A DNA stretch of 5,402 nucleotides, taken from Rhodobiaceae bacterium (GTDB lineage: Bacteria > Pseudomonadota > Alphaproteobacteria > Parvibaculales > Parvibaculaceae). Positions 1 to 5,402 of this stretch are shown here, in pieces. A program made the translations under genes and the position numbers. Within the stretch, counting starts at the first letter, position 1; every line of letters starts with the position of its first letter. The notes beneath the pieces are model-generated. The model made no database searches. It saw nothing but the letters and a program-made list of their open reading frames with translations, and was not told the DNA's origin. The stretch spans positions 1,039,658 to 1,045,059 of the forward strand of contig NVWR01000001.1 in the NCBI GenBank assembly GCA_002746275.1, given 5' to 3'.

Positions 1-505
1 TCTCAACAACCGATGTCCAGCAAGAGCGAACCGTCTTCAACAGGTGTTCAAAAGAACCGTACGCATCCAACAGCGCGCGATGCCCGGCATCATCCAGAAG
101 ACCACGCTCATCATGCTGACCATGTATCTCGATCAACGTGTCCCCAACCCGTCTAAGCAACCCAACACTGACAGGCTGGTCGTTGATGAAGGCACGGGTT
201 TTGCCGTCTTTCGTCTGCACCCGCCGCAGAATAACGCCTTCTTCTGCCGTAATTTCGTTTTCCGAAAGGAGATCAAAAGCGGGGTGGCTGGGCTCAAGGT
301 CGAACACCGCTGTGACCGACCCTTTGTCAGCCCCATGCGCGACCAGCCCCCCATCAGCACGTCCGCCCATAGCAAGGCCCAGTGCATCAAGCAGAATAGA
401 CTTACCCGCCCCTGTTTCGCCGGTCAGCGTACAAAGGTTCGGATCGAAATTAAGGTCCAATTGGTCGATAAGAACAATGTCCCGGATCGACAGGGCTGCA
501 AGCAT
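1..505 (-). CDS. recN: DNA repair protein RecN, N-terminal part (runs off window)
   Basis: RecN is an SMC-like ATPase of the cytoplasm and nucleoid that acts in recombinational repair of double-strand breaks. I translated the minus strand from the ATG at 505-503: the frame stays open for 168 codons to the window edge, so about 30% of a usual RecN of some 550 residues is present. It begins MLAALSIRDIVLID, the family's typical start. The Walker A loop GETGAGKS is at residues 29-36. The segment GKTRAFINDQPVS is at 101-113 and the RecN hallmark HGQHD at 128-132. The coiled coil, Walker B and the C-terminal ATPase half lie outside. The start is fixed by AGGAG five bases upstream. Only 8 bases separate it from the bamD stop, so the two genes are almost certainly one operon. 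No LexA-type box was recognised nearby. Identity is secure; only completeness is unknown. Confidence 0.96.
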   Translation of the reverse strand, partial: MLAALSIRDIVLIDQLDLNFDPNLCTLTGETGAGKSILLDALGLAMGGRADGGLVAHGADKGSVTAVFDLEPSHPAFDLLSENEITAEEGVILRRVQTKDGKTRAFINDQPVSVGLLRRVGDTLIEIHGQHDERGLLDDAGHRALLDAYGSFEHLLKTVRSCWTSVVE

Positions 506-510
506 GTACG

Positions 511-515
511 CTCCT
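511..515 (-). promoter_or_regulatory. recN ribosome binding site overlapping the bamD stop codon
   Basis: The minus strand reads CTAGGAGCGTACATG. AGGAG (515-511) lies five bases before the recN ATG, and the bamD stop TAG (516-514) overlaps it. This sets the recN start and suggests that ribosomes ending on bamD feed recN translation. The coupling is inferred from spacing only. Confidence 0.8.
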
Positions 516-1365
516 AGAAGACTGAGTTCCACGCCTTGCTGATCCAGGAATCCTGGTTCTCGTCTGGTCTCAGGTCGTTGCCTGCCAGAAGGTCGTAGCT
601 ATCTTGGTACCAACTGCTGCCAGGAAAATTATAGCCAAGAATGGCGGCCGAAGTTTGCGCTTCAGTAACAATGCCAAGCGACAGATAGGCCTCTGTCAGC
701 CGATGAAGAGCTTCCGGTACATGCGTCGTTGTTTGATAATTGACGATCACCGCCCGAAACCGGTTCACAGCTGCGACGTAGGAGTGCTGATTGAGGTAGT
801 AGCGCCCAATCTCCATCTCCTTACCGGCCAGATGGTCGATGGTAAGATCAATCTTCAACCGCGCATCACGGGCATATTCTGTAGTGGGAAACCGGCGCAC
901 AACTTCCGCCAAGGTCGCCAGCGCGTTCTGTGTCATTTTCTGATCGCGACCGACATCAGAAATTTGTTCGTAAAAGCTGATACCCATCAGGTAATAGGCG
1001 TAGGCAGCATCTTTGTTGCCAGGATGAAGCGCCAAAAACCGCTGCGCCGCCAAAATCGATGAGTCGTAGTCATTCGTCTCATAATAACAATACGACGCCA
1101 TCAGCATGGACCTCCGGGCCCACTGCGAATAAGGGTGCTGGCGTTCGACTTCGTCAAATTCTGCTGCAGCCTGCCGAAATTTCCCTCCATTCAGAAAATC
1201 CAGCGCTTTAGTATAAATTTGTTCGACCGGACGCTCTTCATAGGCGATTTCAGCGTCCTCATTGGACGAGCATGCACCAAGAACAAGAGTTGAGCCAAGA
1301 ACGACAATAGCCGCCATCAATCGTCTGCTTCTCCGAACCACTATACCACCTGCTCTATTGCTCAT
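514..1365 (-). CDS. bamD: Outer membrane assembly lipoprotein BamD (ComL/YfiO family)
   Basis: BamD is a periplasm-facing outer-membrane lipoprotein of the BAM complex, which with BamA folds beta-barrel proteins into the outer membrane. With the ATG at 1365 the product is 283 residues. Its N-terminus has basic residues (RRSRR), a hydrophobic stretch (LMAAIVVLGSTLVLGA) and a lipobox L-G-A-C whose cysteine, residue 32, would be lipidated. The rest is helical TPR-like repeats, about five between residues 45 and 250, with typical pieces such as GGKFRQAAAEFDEVERQHPYS, YDSSILAAQRFLALHPG and SYVAAVNRFRAVIVNYQ. Length fits the family. An in-frame GTG at 1386 would add seven residues, but AGGAG eight bases before the ATG favours 1365. 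It sits after the lpxC terminator and directly before recN, an order common in Alphaproteobacteria. Confidence in family is high, in the exact start good. Confidence 0.95.
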   Translation of the reverse strand: MSNRAGGIVVRRSRRLMAAIVVLGSTLVLGACSSNEDAEIAYEERPVEQIYTKALDFLNGGKFRQAAAEFDEVERQHPYSQWARRSMLMASYCYYETNDYDSSILAAQRFLALHPGNKDAAYAYYLMGISFYEQISDVGRDQKMTQNALATLAEVVRRFPTTEYARDARLKIDLTIDHLAGKEMEIGRYYLNQHSYVAAVNRFRAVIVNYQTTTHVPEALHRLTEAYLSLGIVTEAQTSAAILGYNFPGSSWYQDSYDLLAGNDLRPDENQDSWISKAWNSVF

Positions 1366-1373
1366 ACCCGCCG

Positions 1374-1378
1374 CTCCT
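1374..1378 (-). promoter_or_regulatory. bamD ribosome binding site
   Basis: AGGAG on the minus strand ends eight bases before the ATG at 1365-1363. It lies inside the possible GTG-started extension (GTG at 1386), so it decides for the shorter protein. Confidence 0.75.
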
Positions 1379-1480
1379 GAACGCACAATCCACCGATGAC
1401 CCTCTCAAGGTCACGCCCGGTGCCCACAATGACGGCTACTATATCAACCCTCGGGGCTTCGCCATAGCTCCCGCAGGCTA

Positions 1481-1521
1481 AAACCAAACAAAAACCGGCC
1501 CTGCAAGCCTGCAGAACCGGT
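1481..1521 (-). terminator. Intrinsic terminator after lpxC
   Basis: On the minus strand a 12-base-pair stem (arms 1510-1521 and 1494-1505, ACCGGTTCTGCA against TGCAGGGCCGGT, with two G-U pairs) closes a four-base loop. It is followed by TTTTTGTTTGGTTTT. It begins 43 bases past the lpxC stop and should end the lpxC transcript before bamD. Confidence 0.9.
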
Positions 1522-1564
1522 CAAATTAGAGAGAGCGGGGCCTTTCGACCTCAAACAGCCAACA

Positions 1565-2617
1565 TCAGTCGGCAGATATCGCGATGCGAGACATGTCTGG
1601 CTTTGCCGCCTCATGGCACAACGTCACATATTCCCAAGCGGTCTGATCCGCAAAAAGTGCGTGGAGCATCTGATTATTAAACGCATGCCCCGCCCGGCTT
1701 GCCCGGTAACATCCCAGAATAGGGGCCCCAGCGAGCGATAAGTCCCCAATCGCATCCAAAATCTTGTGGCGAACGAACTCATCAGGTGCCCGAAGCCCGC
1801 CTTCGTTCATCACTTTATCGCCGTCCAGAACAACGGCATTATCAAGCGATGCTCCGTGCGCGAGACCTAACGAGCGAAGTTTTTCATAATCTTCGAGAAA
1901 GCCGAATGTCCGGGCATTTGAAACATCACCGCGAAAGCTTTCCGGAGAGACATCGACGCCCAATTCCTGCCGTCCGATGACCTTATTGTCGAAGTCGATT
2001 GAAAACTCGACCCGCAAACCATCATCATTAGGGCTCAACTCAGCATTTTTCGCCCCGTCTTCGATAGCAATCGAACGGGTCAATCGAATGAAGCGGCGCG
2101 GAGCAGGCAACTCACTCAATCCAGCTTGATCAAGCGCTGCAACAAACGCATCGGAACTCCCATCCATTACCGGCACTTCATGCGCATCGATTTCGATCAA
2201 CAAATTGTCGATCCTGAGCGCAGAGATGGCCGCCATAATGTGCTCAATGGTTCCAATCGTGGTGCCAGCAGCATTACCGATCACAGTACACATGGTGGTG
2301 TCACAGACCGTATCATAGCGGGCCGCAACATCCGTAACCTCGACATCATCGGTGGCAAGGTCCGTCCGGCGGAAAACAATTCCACTGTCAGCTTCAGCAG
2401 GCTTCAACACAAGTTGCACCATAGTGCCCTTGTGGAGACTGATACCGCTCAGCTCAACCGATGTTGAAATAGTTGTTTGGCGAATAACATTTGGACCAAC
2501 CGGCTCCGCTCCATTGGCGTGCGCCAATCTCAGTTTCGTCAGTTTCTGCTCAGGCAAGGTAGCACTCCCCTCAGCAGCTACCAGACCGGTTGCCTTTTCA
2601 TGGTCAGTCTTCCGCAC
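1565..2617 (-). CDS. lpxC: UDP-3-O-acyl-N-acetylglucosamine deacetylase LpxC
   Basis: LpxC is the cytosolic zinc enzyme that removes acetate from UDP-3-O-acyl-GlcNAc, the committed step of lipid A synthesis. From the GTG at 2617 it has 350 residues. Residue 125-126 Glu-His in GTIEHIMAA matches the catalytic Glu and first zinc His (E. coli E78/H79). HEVPVMDG is at 146-153 and ARTFGF at 235-240. HKILD at 284-288 supplies zinc ligands H284 and D288 (E. coli H238/D242). H311 in GHAFNN matches E. coli H265. Homology begins only near residue 46 (RQTTISTSVELSGISLHKG), so there is an unusual leader of about 45 residues. Start candidates in frame are GTG 2695, ATG 2659, GTG 2617 (after TAAGGGGA) and TTG 2557 (after GAGGGGAG). 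I chose 2617 for its Shine-Dalgarno match and because a repeated element sits at 2678-2699. Terminators on both sides make it a single-gene unit. Confidence 0.95.
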   Translation of the reverse strand: MRKTDHEKATGLVAAEGSATLPEQKLTKLRLAHANGAEPVGPNVIRQTTISTSVELSGISLHKGTMVQLVLKPAEADSGIVFRRTDLATDDVEVTDVAARYDTVCDTTMCTVIGNAAGTTIGTIEHIMAAISALRIDNLLIEIDAHEVPVMDGSSDAFVAALDQAGLSELPAPRRFIRLTRSIAIEDGAKNAELSPNDDGLRVEFSIDFDNKVIGRQELGVDVSPESFRGDVSNARTFGFLEDYEKLRSLGLAHGASLDNAVVLDGDKVMNEGGLRAPDEFVRHKILDAIGDLSLAGAPILGCYRASRAGHAFNNQMLHALFADQTAWEYVTLCHEAAKPDMSRIAISAD

Positions 2618-2623
2618 TGTCCG

Positions 2624-2631
2624 TCCCCTTA
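2624..2631 (-). promoter_or_regulatory. Probable lpxC ribosome binding site
   Basis: TAAGGGGA on the minus strand ends six bases before the GTG at 2617-2615. It is the best-placed Shine-Dalgarno match among the possible upstream lpxC starts; GAGGGGAG before TTG 2557 is the main rival. Confidence 0.5.
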
Positions 2632-2677
2632 AGTCTACCCTCCAAATGCCGGTTGGCATTTCGAGTAAGCATTCCGG

Positions 2678-2699
2678 TGCCAAATAGCCCGACACTCAG
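2678..2699 (-). repeat. 22-base element, copy in lpxC leader
   Basis: The minus strand reads CTGAGTGTCGGG, five further bases, then TGGCA. It matches 4753-4774 upstream of ftsZ at 19 of 22 positions, in the same orientation, with the first 12 bases identical. It overlaps the GTG at 2695, the most upstream possible lpxC start. Function is unknown; a shared binding site, a dispersed repeat, or chance are all open. Confidence 0.5.
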
Positions 2700-2901
2700 C
2701 TACGCTACTTTTACTGTTGAGTTGACCTCTCCCCCGAGACCATCCCCTTCTTCGATCAGTACGCTCAATCCATCTGACAAGCTCGCGGATCAAGGCATAA
2801 AGCCAGCTCTCTTCTAGCAAGAGATGCGAGCCCATCTCAAATAACTCTTTCTTACAGTTTGTTACATCCAAGAACGATCGTAAGCCATTGATTTGACATA
2901 C

Positions 2902-2930
2902 AAAAAACCCGGCGGAAACCGCCGGGCTTT
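2902..2930 (-). terminator. Intrinsic terminator after ftsZ
   Basis: On the minus strand a perfect 8-base-pair GC stem (CCCGGCGG / CCGCCGGG; arms 2919-2926 and 2908-2915) closes a TTT loop and is followed by six T (2907-2902). It lies 26 bases past the ftsZ stop. AAAG before the stem can pair into the T run and lengthen it. It is a classic strong Rho-independent terminator, which separates lpxC from the division genes. Confidence 0.93.
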
Positions 2931-2955
2931 CAATTCAACTGAACCCAGAACAGGT

Positions 2956-4641
2956 CTAGTTCGCCTGTCGTCGCAAGAAAGTCGGAATTTCAAGCTGATC
3001 TTCCTCGAATGAAGAAGCGACCATACCGTCATCAGGCTGCGATCTCACCGGAGAATCCACTGCTTGTGTCTGCTTTTGCACCGGCGCTTCCTCTGCTTGA
3101 ACAACCCTCTGCGCAGGCGGCTCTGCAACAAACCTCGCCTCGCGTGAGGGCGTTGGTGAAGCCGGTTGAATGGCATCACGTGGCACTACGCTTTCTCTCA
3201 ATGCAACGTCTGTCGGTGTTTCTCGTTTTGCACGCCCCGTCAATCGTTCGAAAAGAGACGGCCCGCGTTTAGGCGGCATGGGCCGCGCAACCGGACCTGG
3301 CGTGGTGCCAAGATATGGCTGTAGATCGCCCTGTCGTCCTTCAACTCGGTCAAGTCCAGCTGGAATGAAAGGTTGATTGGGCTGAGCATCACTCGGTGCC
3401 GACGTTGGTTCAGGTTCCGCCTTGTGAATAATCACTTCAGCTTCATACTCCCGTGGATCGAAATCCGCTGGCAATGGTGCTTCAAATGCAAGCTCAGTTT
3501 CCACGGCAGGCGCGGTTACTTCTGGTTCAGCAGTCGCAACAGACACCTGCACTTCGGCTGTTGCAGTAATCTGCTGTTCGCTTTCAGAAGCCGCAGGTGA
3601 CGCCTCTCCAGAAACCCGGCGAGTAGGACGCAACAAGGTAACTTTTTCAGTCTCAGGCTGTGGTTCCATGCCTTCCATGACATCGATGCCTGTCGCCACA
3701 ACCGAGACGCGCATCCGCCCATCAAGCGTCGAGTCGAACGTGGATCCAACAATGATATTGGCGTCGGGATCGACTTCTGAGCGAATGCGGTTTGCCGCTT
3801 CATCCACTTCATACAAAGTCAGGTCCATGCCACCAGTGATATTGATGAGAACGCCGCGTGCGCCTTTCATCGACACTTCATCAAGCAAAGGATTGGAAAT
3901 GGCAGCTTCTGCGGCATCAATTGCGCGCTTCTCACCTTCCGCTTCGCCTGTTCCCATCATCGCCTTGCCCATCTCGTTCATCACGGTACGCACGTCCGCA
4001 AAATCGAGATTGATGAGGCCTGGCTTGACCATGAGATCAGTGATCCCGGCCACACCAGAATGAAGGACTTCGTCTGCCATCGAAAAGGCTTCAGCAAACG
4101 TCGTCCGCTCATTGGCAATACGGAACAGGTTCTGGTTCGGAATGATAATCAGCGTGTCTACATATTGAGACAGTTCCCGGATACCTTCTTCCGCAATGCG
4201 CGCACGTCGAGCACCTTCGAACTGGAATGGTTTGGTCACCACTCCAACGGTGAGAATGCCGCGCTCCCGCGCTGTGCGTGCAATAACCGGCGCACCCCCC
4301 GTACCGGTGCCCCCGCCCATGCCAGCAGTAATGAAGACCATGTGACTGTCTTCCAGGCTCTCAGAAATCTCCGCCAGCGCTTCTTCTGCAGCCGCACACC
4401 CAACTTCAGGGCGCGACCCAGCACCCAGACCTTGAGTGATGGCTTCGCCAAGTTGGATGCGTCGTTCCGCCGACGACATCGCAAGTGACTGCGCATCTGT
4501 ATTAGCGACCACGAACTCAACACCTTCGAGCCCGGAATCGATCATATTGTTGACTGCATTACCCCCAGCGCCGCCGACGCCAAAAACGGTAATACGGGGT
4601 TTCAGTTCAGACATTTGGGGAACCGTCAGATTGATGCTCAT
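2956..4641 (-). CDS. ftsZ: Cell division GTPase FtsZ
   Basis: FtsZ is the tubulin-like GTPase that polymerises at midcell into the division ring and is tied to the membrane by FtsA. The product is 561 residues. The GTPase domain spans about 15-320: GGAGGNAV at 23-30, tubulin signature GGGTGTG at 109-115, and the T7 synergy loop N211-L-D213-F-A-D216 with both catalytic aspartates. A linker of about 225 residues, rich in Pro, Ala and Glu, follows, with a basic block [16 protein letters not shown] near 458-473. The end, [14 protein letters not shown] (548-561), is the conserved peptide that binds FtsA and other partners. At 561 residues it is well above E. coli FtsZ (383) because of the linker; long linkers are common in Alphaproteobacteria. 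The start is fixed by AGGAGG five bases upstream. It follows ftsA, its usual partner, and ends at a strong terminator. Confidence 0.98.
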   Translation of the reverse strand: MSINLTVPQMSELKPRITVFGVGGAGGNAVNNMIDSGLEGVEFVVANTDAQSLAMSSAERRIQLGEAITQGLGAGSRPEVGCAAAEEALAEISESLEDSHMVFITAGMGGGTGTGGAPVIARTARERGILTVGVVTKPFQFEGARRARIAEEGIRELSQYVDTLIIIPNQNLFRIANERTTFAEAFSMADEVLHSGVAGITDLMVKPGLINLDFADVRTVMNEMGKAMMGTGEAEGEKRAIDAAEAAISNPLLDEVSMKGARGVLINITGGMDLTLYEVDEAANRIRSEVDPDANIIVGSTFDSTLDGRMRVSVVATGIDVMEGMEPQPETEKVTLLRPTRRVSGEASPAASESEQQITATAEVQVSVATAEPEVTAPAVETELAFEAPLPADFDPREYEAEVIIHKAEPEPTSAPSDAQPNQPFIPAGLDRVEGRQGDLQPYLGTTPGPVARPMPPKRGPSLFERLTGRAKRETPTDVALRESVVPRDAIQPASPTPSREARFVAEPPAQRVVQAEEAPVQKQTQAVDSPVRSQPDDGMVASSFEEDQLEIPTFLRRQAN

Positions 4642-4646
4642 GTAAG

Positions 4647-4652
4647 CCTCCT
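4647..4652 (-). promoter_or_regulatory. ftsZ ribosome binding site
   Basis: A perfect AGGAGG on the minus strand lies five bases before the ATG at 4641-4639. It decides for this start over the in-frame ATG at codon 10 (MSELKPR) and fits the high expression expected of FtsZ. Confidence 0.88.
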
Positions 4653-4688
4653 AGAAGCAAATCGTGGGTCTCGTTTCGAGGTCGAGAA

Positions 4689-4713
4689 AAGCAGGCTTAC
4701 TCCTGGCCTGCTT
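4689..4713 (-). terminator. Possible weak terminator or attenuator hairpin between ftsA and ftsZ
   Basis: On the minus strand AAGCAGGC (4713-4706) pairs perfectly with GCCTGCTT (4696-4689) around a nine-base loop, and only four T follow the GC part before CTCG. The short T run argues for a weak or partial stop, or an RNA processing or stability element, rather than a full terminator. A smaller hairpin, GGAGC/GCTCC at 4719-4733, lies just upstream. Confidence 0.35.
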
Positions 4714-4752
4714 CTTGTGGAGCGGAATGCTCCGTTTTGCGCATCGGTTAAT

Positions 4753-4774
4753 TGCCACATCTCCCGACACTCAG
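4753..4774 (-). repeat. 22-base element, copy in ftsZ leader
   Basis: CTGAGTGTCGGG, then five bases and TGGCA on the minus strand, starting about 130 bases before the ftsZ ATG. It matches 2678-2699 upstream of lpxC at 19 of 22 positions in the same orientation. Its function is unknown. Confidence 0.5.
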
Positions 4775-4843
4775 ATGATCGACCTCGCCGTAAAGTCGGC
4801 TCAGACAGCAAATCACGTACTTGTTTGCTACCAAGCCCGATCA

Positions 4844-5402
4844 TCAAAAATTTTCCTTTAGCCAACGGCCAACACGCCGCCATTTGTTGCCACTTTCAGG
4901 GCCGTCCATAACCGGGTCCGCACTAATGGTGAGCGGCGCCAGCTGTGAATAGGAAATAAGCCCCGCGGCGGCTGAAAAAGCCGGCCCTTCGGTTGCTTCC
5001 GCCAGGCCCATATAGCGCACTGGCTGGCCACTACGGACCTGCTTGTTGAGAATACGTGCTGTGTGCTCGCGCGCGCCACTAAGCTGCGCCGCACCACCCG
5101 TCAACACCACCCGTTGCCCCGCCACCCGGTCAAAACCACTTTTGGCCAACCGGTCGCGGATCAGTTCCAGTGTCTCTTCAAGCCGAGGCTGAATAATACC
5201 TGTCAGAATGGAGCGAGGGATATGATTGGCCGAGCTGCGATCAGACTCGCCGACTTGCGGCACATCGATCATTTCCCGTTCATCCGAGGGGCTCGCGAGA
5301 GCCGAACCATAGAGCGTCTTCATCCGTTCTGCATCGGCAATCGGTGTCGAAAGACCTCGGGCAATATCATTCGTAATATGCTGCCCACCGACGGGAACCG
5401 TA
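4844..5402 (-). CDS. ftsA: Cell division protein FtsA, C-terminal part (starts outside window)
   Basis: FtsA is an actin-like ATP-binding protein that tethers FtsZ filaments to the inner membrane and recruits later divisome proteins. The frame is open from the window edge (5402, with one leftover base), giving 185 residues, a little under half of a usual FtsA of about 420. The visible part starts TVPVGGQHITNDIARGLSTP, the conserved strand and helix of the second actin lobe. The nucleotide-binding segment VVLTGGAAQ is at residues 98-106 of this part. It ends WRRVGRWLKENF (174-185), the amphipathic membrane-targeting helix, comparable to the E. coli end SWLRKEF. The ATG at 5323 is an internal methionine, not a start. 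The stop TGA at 4846-4844 is followed by a 202-base spacer to ftsZ, the usual next gene. Identity is firm. Confidence 0.96.
   Translation of the reverse strand, partial: TVPVGGQHITNDIARGLSTPIADAERMKTLYGSALASPSDEREMIDVPQVGESDRSSANHIPRSILTGIIQPRLEETLELIRDRLAKSGFDRVAGQRVVLTGGAAQLSGAREHTARILNKQVRSGQPVRYMGLAEATEGPAFSAAAGLISYSQLAPLTISADPVMDGPESGNKWRRVGRWLKENF

Larger units (their letters stand above)
2618..2955 (-). other. ftsZ-lpxC spacer and lpxC leader
   Basis: This stretch of about 340 bases holds the ftsZ terminator (2902-2930), one copy of the element shared with the ftsZ leader (2678-2699) and the lpxC ribosome binding site. The lpxC promoter must lie here if the terminator works, but I found no convincing -35/-10 pair. 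Two overlapping open frames on the minus strand cover part of it: the upstream extension of lpxC (from GTG 2695), and a separate frame ending at 2635 that begins at TTG 2871 or ATG 2835. Neither has clear support as coding. No tRNA or recognised riboswitch was seen. Confidence 0.6.
4642..4843 (-). other. ftsA-ftsZ spacer
   Basis: This spacer holds two adjacent hairpins (4689-4713 and 4719-4733), one copy of the shared 22-base element (4753-4774), a lone TTAA and the ftsZ ribosome binding site. A 68-codon open frame (4844 to 4638, minus) fills it exactly; its peptide is Arg/Ser-rich and matches nothing I recognise. In other Alphaproteobacteria ftsZ often has its own promoter here, but I could not place one. 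Confidence 0.6.

Noticed and set aside
44..542. Plus-strand open frames opposite recN
   Set aside because: They are antisense to a clear RecN coding frame with Walker A and HGQHD, and their peptides resemble no known protein.
544..556. Perfect 13-base palindrome CCAGGA-A-TCCTGG
   Set aside because: It lies inside the bamD coding end (QDSWIS) with no T run or partner site, and one such palindrome is expected by chance.
2663..2683. Sigma-54-like TGGCAC...TGC upstream of lpxC
   Set aside because: The GG and GC pairs are one base too close compared with the strict -24/-12 spacing, and the ftsZ copy of the element lacks any GC at the right place.
3009..4488. Several plus-strand and alternative minus-strand open frames within ftsZ
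   Set aside because: FtsZ explains the whole stretch with all its motifs; the others are low-complexity translations of the same codons.
4742..4756. Possible CtrA box (TTAA-N7-TTAA) upstream of ftsZ
   Set aside because: Only one half (TTAACC) is present; the second half would be GCAA, so this is at best a weak half-site.
5244..5323. ATG at 5323 as a start of a 159-residue gene
   Set aside because: The frame continues upstream to the window edge with clear FtsA sequence (VGGQHITNDIARGLSTP).
1..5402. CRISPR arrays, insertion sequences, tRNA or rRNA genes
   Set aside because: No spaced direct repeats, transposase motifs, or cloverleaf or ribosomal RNA sequence were seen on either strand.

Overview
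The window is a piece of an alphaproteobacterial division and cell-wall (dcw) cluster tail. Every recognisable gene lies on the minus strand, so in transcription order (right to left) it reads ftsA (3' part) - ftsZ - lpxC - bamD - recN (5' part). This order, the FtsZ start ([20 protein letters not shown]) and end ([11 protein letters not shown]), and the RecN start (MLAALSIRDIVLID) all fit Alphaproteobacteria. The genus cannot be named from this sequence; base composition looks moderate, a little above 50% GC by eye.

Layout by region: 4844-5402 holds the last 185 codons of ftsA. A 202-base spacer (4642-4843) with two hairpins and a perfect AGGAGG leads to ftsZ (2956-4641). A strong intrinsic terminator (2902-2930) closes ftsZ. 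A leader of about 340 bases (2618-2955) precedes lpxC (1565-2617; the start is uncertain and could lie as far upstream as 2695). A second strong terminator (1481-1521) closes lpxC. bamD (514-1365) and recN (1-505, running off the window) form a tight pair in which the bamD stop codon lies inside the recN ribosome binding site. The long plus-strand open frames are antisense shadows of these genes.

How the genes work together: FtsA anchors FtsZ protofilaments to the inner membrane to build the division ring. LpxC commits precursor to lipid A, and BamD helps the BAM complex insert outer-membrane proteins, so both serve envelope growth. RecN is a double-strand-break repair ATPase that rides with bamD. 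The two terminators imply that lpxC is its own transcription unit, set apart from ftsZ and from bamD-recN.

This is mostly an ordinary, conserved housekeeping region, and I found no new multigene system. The best second-look signals are in the spacers. A 22-base element matches at 19 of 22 positions between the ftsZ leader (4753-4774) and the lpxC leader (2678-2699). In both places it lies in the same reading frame of a small open frame (peptide ECR..W). The small frame before ftsZ starts on the ftsA stop (TGATG) and ends on the ftsZ start (ATGA). I could not place any promoter with confidence.
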